From assembly GCF_020708045.1 (NCBI RefSeq), contig NZ_JAJFES010000017.1, forward strand, positions 35,988-99,987: a DNA stretch of 64,000 nt. Reading direction: 5' to 3'. Of this stretch, positions 37,404-48,281 are shown piece after piece; within the stretch, counting starts at the first letter, position 1, and each line of letters opens with the position of its first letter. This stretch comes from Massilia sp. IC2-278. Lineage in GTDB: Bacteria; Pseudomonadota; Gammaproteobacteria; Burkholderiales; Burkholderiaceae_D. Position numbers and translations under genes: made by a program. The notes beneath the pieces are model-generated. The model did no database searches. It was not told the DNA's origin and worked only from the letters and a program-made list of their open reading frames with translations.

Positions 37404-38929
37404 GTATCGAACTGCGCGCAGCCATTGTCATCGTCGGCGCCCTCAGCCTGCTGCTGTACCTGTGGCGCCGCCGCCCTCTCGATGCGCTGCTGGCCGCGAT
37501 TGCCACCGGCGCGCTGTTCCTGCTGGCCACGGGCTGGAAGCTGCCCGGCGAGCTGGGCACCACGTTGGCCATCGACCCGGCGAAACCGCCCACGACGCTC
37601 GACGGCGTGCGTGCCCTCACCCTGGAGGGCGACGGCATGCGCGCCGCGCAATGGCAGGACCTGCCGGCGCGTCCCTTGTCCTGGATACCGCCCACGTCGG
37701 AAACGCTGCGCCTGGACTTCCCGCGCCATCTGCCGCTGGGCCGCATGTTCACGCTCACCGTGCAGCGCACGGCCAAGACGCCGGCACGTCTGCAGCTGCT
37801 GGCCGAGAATGGCCAGGTGCTGGCCGAAGCGCGCGGCGATGGCGCGCTTACCGTCGACTGGCTGCCGCCGCTGGCCGAAACCCTGGATTTGAAGGCGCGC
37901 CTGCTCGATGCGGGAGGCAGGCTGGTGGCCGAAGGGCCGGTGCCGGTGGTCGTCAGTGCAACGCCGCCGCTGCAGGTGCGCGGACGCTTCAGCGCGCCAT
38001 CGTTCGATTTGCGCGTACTGAACGAACTTTTGGGAAGCAGCCATGCCGTGATCGACTGGCAGGTGGCGCTCGGTAAAACCGTCACCCGCAGCGAAACCGC
38101 GCGCGAAAAGATGGACAAGCCTGGCCTGCTGCTGATCGACGCCGCGTGGTTTGAGCGCGCATCCAGCGCCGCGCGCAGCGCATTGTTGGAAGAAGTGAAG
38201 CAGGGCGCCGCGCTGCTGGTCCTGGGCGGGAACGCCAACGACAGCGCGGTCTGGTCGCGCAGCGTGCAGCTCGCGCTGCGTGCGCAGCCGGCCGATGCCA
38301 CCGTCGGCTCGCTGGCCTTGACGGCGGCGCCCCTGAACCCGGCTGGTGCACAGGCCGGCGCCTGGAGCGGCAAGGACGCCGTGTGGGCGCGTGCCTGGGG
38401 CCAGGGCCGCATCGGCTGGCTCGGCGCCGCCGACTGGCACCGCCAGGCGATCGCCCAGCCGCGCGCGCTGGCGCTGTGGTGGCAGGGCGTGCTTGATACG
38501 CTCGGCGTGCAGCGCATCGAGGAAGTGCACTGGCTCGATCCGCAGGAAATGCCGCTGCCGGGCCAGCGTACCGAGATCTGCGCACAGGGCGTGACGGGCA
38601 AGGTCCACTTCCCGGCATTGGATCAGACCTTGGCCTGGCAGCGCCGCAGTGATCGCGTCGACGCGTCGTGCGTGGCCGTGTGGCCGCGCCAGGCGGGCTG
38701 GCTGCGCATGGAAACCCAGGGCGCCAAGCCGGCGGTAGGGCAGGTCTACGTGTATGCGCCGGGCGACTGGCCGCAGTGGCAGGCCGCCGAGCGGCGCGAC
38801 GCTACGGCCCGCTATGCGGCGCGTACGCCGGTGGCCGCCGAACAAACCCGGGGCACGCTGCCCGGCTGGCCGTTCGGCCTCGTGTTCGCGCTGGCCATGC
38901 TCGGCCTGTGGTGGCGCGAGCGGCGCTGA
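37400..38929 (+). CDS. Membrane protein with glutamine-amidotransferase-like domain
   Basis: 509 aa. Two N-terminal helices (about 5-22 and 29-46), a large soluble middle, and a C-terminal helix (about 487-503) followed by WWRERR. The middle has GLLLIDAAWFERASSAARSA, EEVKQGAALLVLGGNA and WGQGRIGWLGAADWHR, the pattern of class I GATase-like domains found in membrane proteins of MoxR/BatA operons; no catalytic Cys is evident, so a binding role is likely. Starts at GTG 37400, overlapping the previous stop. Last gene of the operon. Confidence 0.72.
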   Translation: MSIELRAAIVIVGALSLLLYLWRRRPLDALLAAIATGALFLLATGWKLPGELGTTLAIDPAKPPTTLDGVRALTLEGDGMRAAQWQDLPARPLSWIPPTSETLRLDFPRHLPLGRMFTLTVQRTAKTPARLQLLAENGQVLAEARGDGALTVDWLPPLAETLDLKARLLDAGGRLVAEGPVPVVVSATPPLQVRGRFSAPSFDLRVLNELLGSSHAVIDWQVALGKTVTRSETAREKMDKPGLLLIDAAWFERASSAARSALLEEVKQGAALLVLGGNANDSAVWSRSVQLALRAQPADATVGSLALTAAPLNPAGAQAGAWSGKDAVWARAWGQGRIGWLGAADWHRQAIAQPRALALWWQGVLDTLGVQRIEEVHWLDPQEMPLPGQRTEICAQGVTGKVHFPALDQTLAWQRRSDRVDASCVAVWPRQAGWLRMETQGAKPAVGQVYVYAPGDWPQWQAAERRDATARYAARTPVAAEQTRGTLPGWPFGLVFALAMLGLWWRERR

Positions 38930-39005
38930 CCGCGTCGTGACAATCCGTGCATTTCGCCGGGATGGATTTGACTACACTCATGGTTCCATCCGCGATTGGA
39001 ACACC

Positions 39006-39503
39006 ATGACAGACCCGAACAGCCCGACCGCCCTTGCACTGGCACAGACGATCGGTACGGCACTCGAACTGGCCAGTGCCGGCAAGCCGTATGCCGACGT
39101 CATCCGGCACCTGGGCAGCATGCCCGAGCACCACCGCGACTACCTGATGTCGGGCGAGCGCGACGGCACGCTGGAGGCGTCGTCGCCCTTGTTCGACGAG
39201 ATCCACTTTTCGCTGGATGCGCCCGGCACCTCACCCGAGGCCCGCATCGTGACCCTCGAGTTCATTTCCGAACCCGGCGCCTTTACCTTCCACGATTTGC
39301 GCGAGGCATTCGGCGAATGGCGCCGCTCGCCGCCGGAACCGGAAGAAGTATCGTTTGCCGTGGCCTGGTTCACCCGCTACGACGTGCGGGGCGGGGCGCC
39401 GTTCTCGCTGTGCGCCGAATACGGGGAATACAGCGCGGCGATCGACCCTGGACGGACGCCCGACCGGGTGGTTTTCCAGCCTGGGGATGGACGGTGGGAC
39501 TAA
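39006..39503 (+). CDS. Hypothetical protein
   Basis: 165-aa soluble acidic protein without signal peptide or membrane segment. No family recognised. Composition (SPEARIVTLEFISEPGAFTF, PEPEEVSFAVAWFTRYDVRG) fits a compact alpha/beta protein. The ATG at 39006 is chosen over an upstream open frame because upstream codons run back into the previous gene's end. Its GC content is like the chromosome, and it lies at the edge of the gene-poor region. Confidence 0.65.
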   Translation: MTDPNSPTALALAQTIGTALELASAGKPYADVIRHLGSMPEHHRDYLMSGERDGTLEASSPLFDEIHFSLDAPGTSPEARIVTLEFISEPGAFTFHDLREAFGEWRRSPPEPEEVSFAVAWFTRYDVRGGAPFSLCAEYGEYSAAIDPGRTPDRVVFQPGDGRWD

Positions 39504-40387
39504 GGCGCCTGACAGTACCTGTTACTTGACCAGATGGGATAAGCGCATACTCTGAGCTATACGAATGGCATGCTATCGGCCAGGAGCGGACCTTGGCATG
39601 GTCCTGCGCTCGTGCGTCTTGTTTCAAAGCGATTCCGCCGACGAAAGAGACTGATAACTGATCGCTTTCAATGTCCGCTCTTGTTCAGTGGCTACTAAAC
39701 AGTTCCACTTCGGCACATCTGATGCCAATACGGGGTGGAGCGGTCTTCCATTGATAGCGGACGTATGCAGGCTCAGCCGAAGTACTAATATGCGTCCGTG
39801 TTTGTAGACGGATTGATGCCATGGTCTGCCCCGTACAACCGTCGAATATGCCTGTTTTCGGTTGCGTAAACAACCACGCTGCACGATAAATGGCTGCAGC
39901 GTTTCTCGCTGCCGCCACCGCCCGCCGACTGGTCGCTTGCGCCGCGCATGACTGGCTGACGTGCAGATGCGACTGAAAATCTCCTGGCATGGGTGCCTAC
40001 CAAGACGTGGTCTCTCCGAGCAGACAAGTACGTTGCGTTGGCGATCGCGGGACTCAAATGCCACACCTGTCGTCAACGCGCTACTTGCGTCCCGATGCAG
40101 ATGTTTCTACAATGCAACTACAATTAAATCTATCATCATTGCTGTCGACATGACCGTGTGCCGCTCCATGGACATCTGCATGAAGCGGACGTTGAAATTC
40201 GCACGTCGAAAACGAAGGGGAGTACATCACCCAATCCAGTTGCCTTTGTGGCAAATATTGTGTCGGTGGCGCCCTTGCCAAATGATTTTCAGAAGGTTTT
40301 AATGGCTTGCCGTTCCGCATGCAGAAGCGATGTACAAGCTTATTAAGGCTTCAACCGAAATATGTACATTACCGTTTAGAGGTTACT
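39504..40387. other. Gene-poor, AT-richer stretch
   Basis: 884 bases without a convincing gene. It carries one copy of a degraded direct repeat (39753-39830). Open frames here lack codon bias, RBS or recognisable products. Confidence 0.6.
39753..39830 (+). repeat. Degenerate direct repeat, left copy
   Basis: Shares GATAGCGGACGTA, a CCGTGTTT-TAGACG segment and ATGCCATGG, in the same order and spacing, with 41194-41271; other positions have diverged. Confidence 0.6.
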
Positions 40388-40969
40388 TTGCTGAATTTTG
40401 CAAAAATTATTGTTCCCGCTACCTTTATATTCACGACTGCACTGACCCAAGCGGCAAATCTTCCAGACGGCATCAAAGGTCTGCAATTAGGCATGACTGG
40501 CAAACAAGTCGTTGTTCAGCTCAACAAAATCTATGGCCGGGATGTTTCCAAGCTCACGGAATGCCACAAGGATGATGACTTCCAAGCTGGGGCTGGAACC
40601 TGTGTTGTTAAAGCTTCGGGGTTGAAATACGGCGGCGTTGACGTCGAATCTATTACCATGACCATTCTTGATATGGGTTTAGGGAATGTGTACTTGACTC
40701 TCGCTACCCCAAAAACTCGACAAGAGCACGACGGTCAGGTCAAGCAGGTAACGTCTGCTTTAGCCTCATTTCTTCCTATGCCATCCAATGTCGTCAAGGA
40801 CGATCTTATGTGGAAGCTAGATGATGGTAACGCCTTCATGGTGGTGAACAATCAGCCAAAAGTGAGCATCATGTACATGTCTATGGCATATCAGGAAGTA
40901 AATAATGCCAAAATGCGTCAAGAACAAGAGGCGAAGCGCAAGCAAAAGGCGAAAGATGCAGGCCTTTGA
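40388..40969 (+). CDS. Small secreted protein of unknown function
   Basis: 193 aa from a TTG start chosen because AGAGG lies 6 bases upstream and the first 20 residues form a clean signal peptide (MLNFAKIIVPATFIFTTALT) cleaved near QAA-NLPD. The mature part has two cysteines (TECHKDDDF, GAGTCVV) that could form a disulphide, and a basic C-terminal helix. The opening LPDGIKGLQLGMTGKQVV resembles small periplasmic proteins of the 'xLGMs' type. GC content is well below that of its neighbours, suggesting transfer. No function can be assigned. Confidence 0.7.
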   Translation: MLNFAKIIVPATFIFTTALTQAANLPDGIKGLQLGMTGKQVVVQLNKIYGRDVSKLTECHKDDDFQAGAGTCVVKASGLKYGGVDVESITMTILDMGLGNVYLTLATPKTRQEHDGQVKQVTSALASFLPMPSNVVKDDLMWKLDDGNAFMVVNNQPKVSIMYMSMAYQEVNNAKMRQEQEAKRKQKAKDAGL

Positions 40970-41606
40970 CTTGTATAGCCTTAAATGCAACAGCATCGTA
41001 GACTCATACGCCTCGGCTGCCTGCAGTTGCGCGTGGGCGGAAGGCGGCATCAATGCGCCCCTTACCGCAAGCGCATAGTCGTTCTAGACAACGTTGATGC
41101 CGCGTCCCCGAACTGCCAGGCAGTGCGATTGGTTCGAACTTTCCCTGTACAGCGAACTAAACAGTGGCCGCTGGCGACCGTCCGCTCCGGGTCGATAGCG
41201 GACGTACATAGCCGCAGTCCGAGCATGAAGAGTGCGGCCGTGTTTATAGACGAGTCATGCCATGGCCCACGCACTTCTTCCGAAAACCTTTAGGCATCTA
41301 TCGCAGCTTGTCTCCGGGCTCATCAACAACTGCCGCAGGGCTTCGCTCACGTAGCAATGATCACACCATGGCGTGGGATGGCGAAAAGACGTGGAGGATG
41401 GCGTCGGATCGTGGAGCGTACCTCAGGTTCGATAGCCTCCTTTCGCGGGCTGCGCATCCGACACGAACGAAGAGCAGACATACATCAGACGTTCCTTTGG
41501 CCCGCTTGCCCGCTCATCCGTTGGCAGTACGACGAACGGTCTTGCCATGCGTTCTCAGGCCGGGCGACGCATTCGTTCCACAAGAAAACCTGAAGCCAGC
41601 CGCGAA
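40970..41606. other. Gene-poor stretch
   Basis: 637 bases with the right copy of the degenerate repeat (41194-41271). An open frame at 41257-41610 looks accidental. Nothing else recognised. Confidence 0.55.
41194..41271 (+). repeat. Degenerate direct repeat, right copy
   Basis: Partner of 39753-39830 in the same orientation; together they bracket the AT-rich small secreted protein gene. Confidence 0.6.
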
Positions 41607-43493
41607 CTAGCCCGTCGCCGCCATCACCGGCGCCGGCGTCACCAGCTGCAGGCTGGCGCCAGTACCCGCACCAGTACCGCCGCCGCTGCCCCGCAGTGGC
41701 ACGACCGCCCCATCGAACTGATACCCTTCGGCGTCATGCATCTCCCACGCGCCGTCGCCCAGCAGGCGCAGCACGTGCGTATGGTGGCGCAGCACGGCGG
41801 CGCGGTGGGCGATGCTGATCAGGGTGGTGCCGTTCGCGCGCAGGCGCGCATACAGCGAGGCTTCGTTGCCGCTGTCGAGCGCGCTGGTCGCTTCGTCGAG
41901 GATGACGATGGAAGGCCGGTGCACCAGCACGCGGGCAAAGGCCAGGCGCTGCTGTTCGCCGACCGACAGCAGCTTTTCCCAGTCCTGCACGGCATCCAGG
42001 CCGCCGACGCGCGCGGCCAGGTGCGGCAGGTGCGCCTGGTCGAGGATCTCCAGCAGCTCGGCGTCGCCCAGGCTGGACGTGCCGCTGGGGTAGAGCAGCT
42101 GGCTGCGCAGGGTGCCGGCCTGCAGGTAGGGCTGCTGCGGCAGGAAGAAGCAGCTTTCCAGCGGCGGATGCTGGATGGTGCCGCTGCCCGTGTTCCACAG
42201 GCCCGCGATCGCGCGCAGCAGCGAGCTCTTGCCGCAGCCGCTGTCGCCGGTGATCAGGAGGGCATCGCCCGGCTTCAGGACCAGGTTCAGCTCGCGGATC
42301 AGCACCCGTTCCGATTGCGGCGGATGCAGCGTCAGCGCTTCCAGCGCCAAGTGCTCGCCGGGGCGCATGCGGATGCGCGGATGTTCGCCAGCGGCGGGCG
42401 CTTCAGGCGCCGCGTCCGGCAGCACCAGCGCCGACAAGCCCTGCAGGCGGTCGATGCCGGCCACGAAGCGGCTCAAGCTCTCGAAGTTGTCGACGATGAC
42501 GCCGACCGCCGTCAACACCGCGGTGAACGCGCCGGCCGCCTGCACGGCGCGGCCCACTTCCAGCTCGCCCGACAGTACGCCCTGGGCCAGGATGATAAAG
42601 GGCAGCACCAGCGTGAGCTGGCTGAAGGTGCGCTGGAACAGGTTCAGCGAGCACTGCTTGCGGATCAGGCGCGCGAAATTCTGGATCACGCTGTCGAACT
42701 TGCCGTCGATGTGGGCGCGTTCCTGCGCTTCGCCACGGTAGAAGGCGATCGACTCGGCGTTCTCGCGCAGGCGGATCAGGCTGAAACGGAAATCCGCTTC
42801 GCGCCGCAGCTGCCAGAAGTTCAGCTGGATCAGCGGATTGCCGAAGACGTAGAGGGCGACCACGGTGCCGGTCAGCGCATATACCGCCAGCACGCCAACC
42901 AGCACCTGCGAGATCGACCACAGCACCGTGCTGAAGGCGACCAGCTGCATGATCGAGCCGAGGAAGATCAGCAGGAAGTGGATCGAGCGGCCGGTGAAGG
43001 TGTTGATGTCTTCGCTGATGCGCTGGTCTGGGTTGTCGATCTCGCTGTTGGCACCCAGCGCATAGTACTTGCGTTCCTTCAGGTAGCCGTCGAGGAAACG
43101 GCCGGTGAGCCAGCGCCGCCACTGGTTGGCGAAGCGGTCGCGCATGTAGTAATAGAAGGCATACACCGGCACCGCAAAGGCCAGCACCAGCAGGCAGGCC
43201 CGCACCGCGTTCCAGAAGCGGTCGCCATTCCTTCCCGCCAGCGCCGAGGTCATTTCGCCGGCCTGGTCGTTCAGCATGACGGCCAGCTTGGTCTCGACCA
43301 GCATCAGCACGATCAGCAGCACCAGCAGGGTCCAGGCCGTCCGTTTCTGGTCGCCCAGCCAGTAGGGCCTGGCCACGTTCACGAATTGCTTCCAGGCGGC
43401 GAGCGACAAGGCAGCGGCCCGCCGCTTGTCGTTTGACGACGCCGGATCGTCATCGGTCCGGGTGTCGGTGGGGGCGGAGCGGGGCGTGTTCAT
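41607..43493 (-). CDS. SbmA/BacA-YddA type ABC transporter (fused permease and ATPase)
   Basis: 628-aa half-transporter of the ABCD/YddA group. The membrane domain (about 30-340) has the SbmA/BacA hallmarks RWRRWLTGRFLDGYLKERKY and IDNPDQRISEDINTFTG. The nucleotide-binding domain (about 380-590) has Walker A GDSGCGKSSLLRA, signature LSVGEQQRLAFARVL and Walker B IVILDEATSALD. Relatives import or export peptides, fatty acids or vitamin B12-like substrates. The N-terminal 30 residues are charged and disordered; the C-terminus is Gly/Thr-rich. Monocistronic. Confidence 0.92.
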   Translation of the reverse strand: MNTPRSAPTDTRTDDDPASSNDKRRAAALSLAAWKQFVNVARPYWLGDQKRTAWTLLVLLIVLMLVETKLAVMLNDQAGEMTSALAGRNGDRFWNAVRACLLVLAFAVPVYAFYYYMRDRFANQWRRWLTGRFLDGYLKERKYYALGANSEIDNPDQRISEDINTFTGRSIHFLLIFLGSIMQLVAFSTVLWSISQVLVGVLAVYALTGTVVALYVFGNPLIQLNFWQLRREADFRFSLIRLRENAESIAFYRGEAQERAHIDGKFDSVIQNFARLIRKQCSLNLFQRTFSQLTLVLPFIILAQGVLSGELEVGRAVQAAGAFTAVLTAVGVIVDNFESLSRFVAGIDRLQGLSALVLPDAAPEAPAAGEHPRIRMRPGEHLALEALTLHPPQSERVLIRELNLVLKPGDALLITGDSGCGKSSLLRAIAGLWNTGSGTIQHPPLESCFFLPQQPYLQAGTLRSQLLYPSGTSSLGDAELLEILDQAHLPHLAARVGGLDAVQDWEKLLSVGEQQRLAFARVLVHRPSIVILDEATSALDSGNEASLYARLRANGTTLISIAHRAAVLRHHTHVLRLLGDGAWEMHDAEGYQFDGAVVPLRGSGGGTGAGTGASLQLVTPAPVMAATG

Positions 43494-43648
43494 GTTTCGT
43501 CACTTGCAAGGGGCAACCGGCGGCTGCGTTACAACCCCAGCATAGGACGCGGCAGAGCCCCGTTCAGTGCGGAAACAAACACAGCATGAATTTGTCTTTA
43601 CGGGGCAACAAGGCTACATTGCTTGTCGGTCAACATGAAAGCCCCTGC

Positions 43649-44098
43649 ATGCGCTCCATCCCCGTCCTGTTGGTGGCCACCGCGCTCGCCGCCGCGGCCT
43701 GTTCCGATGCCTCCGATACCAGCGAGGCGATCGGCCGCCTGATCCGCACGGATAAGCCGGCCGAGCTGCGCCTGGCCGACGCCACGCGTTTCGCGTGGGA
43801 CCGGGTATTCATCTTCGAACCCTACACCTCGCGCGCGCGGGCATGCGGCGTACTGGGCGTGAAGGACGGGGATTGCGAACGCATCGTGCCCTTCGAATCC
43901 ATGGACGATGGCGAGATGTCGCTGGCCTTCCTGGCGCAGGGACGCGTCGTGCGCTATGTGCGCCACAGCCGCGCCAACGGTGACTTCGTGCCGGTGCCTG
44001 CGAACCAGCCCCTGGCGCGGGACGATGCGGTGTTTCGCATTGTTCCGTTCGAGACGCTGGCGAATGGCAGGACCCTGCTCAGGCTGGTTAAGAAATGA
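43649..44098 (+). CDS. Small lipoprotein
   Basis: 149 aa. The start is taken at MRSIPVLLVATALAAAACSD, a lipoprotein signal ending in a plausible lipobox (AAAC); an in-frame ATG at 43586 would bury it. The mature part is an alpha/beta domain with two cysteines (ACGVLGVKDGDCERI) likely forming a disulphide. No family recognised. It is divergent from the ABC transporter and upstream of the M48 peptidase in the same direction. Confidence 0.7.
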   Translation: MRSIPVLLVATALAAAACSDASDTSEAIGRLIRTDKPAELRLADATRFAWDRVFIFEPYTSRARACGVLGVKDGDCERIVPFESMDDGEMSLAFLAQGRVVRYVRHSRANGDFVPVPANQPLARDDAVFRIVPFETLANGRTLLRLVKK

Positions 44099-44180
44099 TC
44101 CTGCTGTTGCGGAACGCGTCGTCACCAATAGCTTGTGTCTAAGCGACAACACCCGCGCCCGTTGGCTGTTTATTTCTACT

Positions 44181-44202
44181 TGGCAATACTGTAAAGTTGC
44201 CA
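44181..44202. promoter_or_regulatory. Inverted repeat, possible operator upstream of the M48 gene
   Basis: TGGCAA and TTGCCA separated by 10 bases; the arms extend to 9 bp with one mismatch. It ends 36 bases before the start codon at 44239, a fitting place for a repressor site. No -35/-10 pair is convincing. Confidence 0.35.
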
Positions 44203-44238
44203 GGTTGTAATAATAATCAGACAATCGAAAGGGATGCA

Positions 44239-45450
44239 ATGGATTTGGTGTACAAGAACGAACGTTCCCTGTTCGTCGTGATGCTGGTGTTGTCGCTGAT
44301 CGTCTGGGCCGGCCTGGTGGCCGGCATGGGCGGGGCGGTGTTCGGGTATGCGGTGATGTTCTTCCTGTTCTACTGCTTCGCGCAGTCCGCCCTGATCTCC
44401 TACATCAAGGGCAATGCCGTGCGCATTACCGCCGACCAGTTCCCCGATCTCGACGCGCAGATCAACGCCTGCTGCGCCAAGCTCGGCCTGGAGCGCGTGC
44501 CCGACGCCTACCTGCTGCAGATGGGCGGCTCGCTGAACGCCTTTGCCACCCGCTTCCTGGGGCGCGACTTTCTGGTGCTGTACTCCGACGTGGTCGACGG
44601 CCTGCACGACAATCCGGATGCCCTGAACTTCTACATCGGCCACGAGATCGGCCACATCAAGCGCAAGCACCTGAGCTGGGGCACGGTACTGCTGCCGGCC
44701 TCGGTCCTGCCGCTGATCGGCGCCGCCTATTCGCGCGCCCGCGAGTACACCTGCGACCGCCACGGCCTGGCGGCCTGCGAGCAGCCGGTGAACGCCGAAT
44801 TCGGCATGGCCGCACTGGCCGCCGGCGGGAAGCGCTGGCGCACCATGAACAACAGCGCCTTCATCGAGCAGTCGCGCGAGACCGAGGGTTTCTGGATGTC
44901 CTTCCATGAACTGGTGGGCGATTACCCGTGGCTGGTCAAGCGCATGGCCGCAATCCGCGCCCTGGCCGCCGGCCAGGAGCCGCAGCAGCCGCGCCGCCAT
45001 TTCCTGGCCACCCTGCTGGCGCTGTTCGTGCCGCGCCTGGGCGGTGCCGCCGCCGGCAGCCTGGGCGGCCTGATTGCATTGGTGGCCGTCGCCGGCATCC
45101 TGGCGGCAGTCGCCATCCCGGCCTACCAGGAATACACGCAAAAGGCGGTCGTGATGGGCGCCTACGCCACCGGACAGCAGGCCAGCGCCAAGGTCGAGCA
45201 CTATCTGGCCGAGCATGGCCGCATTCCGACGCTGGCCCAGGCTGGCATCCCGGCCAATCCGGGCGGCCAGGTGCGCGAGATCGAGATCGATCCGAAGAAC
45301 GCCGTGCTGCGCGTGCTGACCAGCATCGAGACGAAAGAGGGCGCCGGCGTGCTGGTGTTCGAACCCTCGGTCGACAAGGAGGGGAATGTGTCGTGGAGCT
45401 GCAGCGGCGAAGGGATCGTGCCGAAGGCGCTGCCGCACGAGTGCCAGTAA
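44239..45450 (+). CDS. M48 family metallopeptidase fused to a pilin-like segment
   Basis: 403 aa. Two N-terminal helices (about 11-55) precede an M48 (HtpX/Oma1-like) peptidase domain: zinc motif HEIGH (His135, Glu136, His139) and third-ligand region SRAREYTCDRHG (Glu169). After about residue 255 comes a hydrophobic helix LIALVAVAGILAAVAIPAYQ with the type IV pilin helix pattern, though without the prepilin cleavage site or Glu5, followed by a pilin-like globular tail (AYATGQQASAKVEHYLAEHG) with two cysteines near the end. The peptidase probably degrades membrane proteins; the tail may bind substrates. AAAGGGA precedes the ATG. Confidence 0.9.
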   Translation: MDLVYKNERSLFVVMLVLSLIVWAGLVAGMGGAVFGYAVMFFLFYCFAQSALISYIKGNAVRITADQFPDLDAQINACCAKLGLERVPDAYLLQMGGSLNAFATRFLGRDFLVLYSDVVDGLHDNPDALNFYIGHEIGHIKRKHLSWGTVLLPASVLPLIGAAYSRAREYTCDRHGLAACEQPVNAEFGMAALAAGGKRWRTMNNSAFIEQSRETEGFWMSFHELVGDYPWLVKRMAAIRALAAGQEPQQPRRHFLATLLALFVPRLGGAAAGSLGGLIALVAVAGILAAVAIPAYQEYTQKAVVMGAYATGQQASAKVEHYLAEHGRIPTLAQAGIPANPGGQVREIEIDPKNAVLRVLTSIETKEGAGVLVFEPSVDKEGNVSWSCSGEGIVPKALPHECQ

Positions 45451-45491
45451 GACCCCGGGAGCGCGGCCCTTACTGGGCGCTTACTTGGCCA

Positions 45492-46268
45492 TTACTCGGC
45501 CTGGTCGCGCATCCACTCCTTCAGGCCATTCACCCAATCCTTGGCCGGCAGGTTATAGCGCCGCTTGATCTCGCCGGCGCGCTCGTAGAGCACGGCGAAA
45601 TCGATCTGCGGCGCGTCCTTGAAGGCGATCACCACGATGTTCGCGTCGTGCACCTCGGGCAGCCAGACCACCGCGTCGAACACCTCGCGCATCGCGTCCA
45701 GGTTCTTGTCGTAGCTGGCGAAGTCGCCGAACACGTTGGTGGTCATGATGCCGTTCGGCGCCAGGCAGTCGAAGCAGCCCTGGTAGAACTCCGGCGTGTC
45801 GAGCACCGGGCCGCGCGCTTCCTCGTCGTACAAATCCACCTGCAGCACATCGACCTGGCCACGGTTCGCCGGGTCGAGCACGAAGTCGAGGGCGTTCATT
45901 TCGCGTACGTCCAGGCGCGCGTCGTTCGGTGGCAGCTCGAACAGCGCGCGGCAGATGGCGATCACGTTCGGATTCAGTTCGGCCGCCGTCACCCGCGCCT
46001 CCGGAAAGCGGCGGTGGCAGAACTTGGTCAGCGCCGCGCTGCCCAGGCCCAGCTGCACGATGTGGCGTGGCGCATCCAGGAACAGCAGCCAGGCCATCAT
46101 CATCTGCACGTATTCCAGCTCGATCGCATCGGGTCGCGCAATGCGCATCGCCCCCTGTTCCCAGGAGGTGCCCAGGTGCAGCGAGCGCACGCCCTCGAAC
46201 TCGGTGATGGTGGCGGGCGGGTGGCCCGGCTGGGCGAAACGGGGATCGAAGGGAGGCGGCTTGGACAT
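45492..46268 (-). CDS. Spermidine synthase-like methyltransferase-fold protein
   Basis: 258-aa cytosolic protein of the spermine/spermidine-synthase fold. Seen: HIVQLGLGSAALTKFCHRRF (motif I), VTAAELNPNVIAICRALFEL, VDVLQVDLYDEEARGPVLD, then GIMTTNVFGDFASYDKN. The aminopropyl-acceptor motif of true SpeE is not clear, and such stand-alone relatives in Burkholderiales are usually of unknown substrate. It converges on the M48 gene and is read from the same strand as the GST gene upstream, with 55 bases between. Confidence 0.85.
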   Translation of the reverse strand: MSKPPPFDPRFAQPGHPPATITEFEGVRSLHLGTSWEQGAMRIARPDAIELEYVQMMMAWLLFLDAPRHIVQLGLGSAALTKFCHRRFPEARVTAAELNPNVIAICRALFELPPNDARLDVREMNALDFVLDPANRGQVDVLQVDLYDEEARGPVLDTPEFYQGCFDCLAPNGIMTTNVFGDFASYDKNLDAMREVFDAVVWLPEVHDANIVVIAFKDAPQIDFAVLYERAGEIKRRYNLPAKDWVNGLKEWMRDQAE

Positions 46269-46323
46269 GGAGAGGCGTTCTGCGGTGAAGGCCGATCTTA
46301 CCAGAGCGCCGCGCCTGGCCGTG

Positions 46324-46926
46324 TCAAGGCGTGCCGTTGCGGCCGTACAGGCGGCAGCCTGCGCGTTCGTCGAGTTTCCCGAGCCAGGCCGCGACGTGCG
46401 GATAATCGGGCCGCGCCATCGGCGTCATCTGCCAGCGGTTGGCGGACAGGCCCAGCACGATGTCGGCCAGCGTGAAATCAGGGCCGGCCACCCAGGCGCC
46501 GGTCTGGCCCAGCTGGGCGTCGAGAATGCCCATGTGGCGGTTCCAGCTGGCGCTGCTGGCGTCGATCTGCGCCGCATCGGTGTGGGCGGGACTGCGGCGC
46601 ACCAGCGCCATGAAGGCGTAGCGCCAGGCGGTGTTCAATTCCGTGGCCTGCCAGTCCATCCATTGTTCGACCTGCGCGCGCGGGCCTGCCTCGCGCGGCA
46701 GCAGGGCCTCGCCATCATACCGGGTGCACAGGTAGCGGCAGATCGTGTTCGATTCCCACAGCGCCAGGTCGCCGTCGACCAGCACCGGCACTATGCGGTT
46801 CGGGTTGAGAAGGGCATGCGCCGCGTCGTTCCACTCTTCGCGTTCGAAGGGCAGGCCGAGTTCGGCGCAGGTCCAGAGCACCTTGCGCACATTGATCGAG
46901 GTGGCTTTTCCGACTATCTTCAGCAT
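46324..46926 (-). CDS. Glutathione S-transferase family protein
   Basis: 200 aa. Thioredoxin-like half with KATSINVRKVLWTCAELGLP, cis-proline turn NRIVPVLVDG and glutathione-contact WESNTICRYL; helical half with FTLADIVLGLSANRW. It is distinct from the GST at 18426. Substrate unknown. It lies 22 bases past the end of the two-component/ABC operon on the same strand, so read-through expression is possible. Confidence 0.88.
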   Translation of the reverse strand: MLKIVGKATSINVRKVLWTCAELGLPFEREEWNDAAHALLNPNRIVPVLVDGDLALWESNTICRYLCTRYDGEALLPREAGPRAQVEQWMDWQATELNTAWRYAFMALVRRSPAHTDAAQIDASSASWNRHMGILDAQLGQTGAWVAGPDFTLADIVLGLSANRWQMTPMARPDYPHVAAWLGKLDERAGCRLYGRNGTP

Positions 46927-46948
46927 GCAGGCGCTCCGTGTGAACCGT

Positions 46949-48265
<1,317 letters not shown>

Positions 48266-48281
48266 CGCGGTGGCCGGCGAA

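Noticed and set aside
39624..40076. 150-codon minus-strand frame in the gene-poor region
   Set aside because: Basic, low-complexity product, no RBS, overlaps the degenerate repeat.
41257..41610. 117-codon plus-strand frame before the ABC transporter gene
   Set aside because: Starts inside the right repeat copy, no RBS or domain, and runs into the convergent gene.
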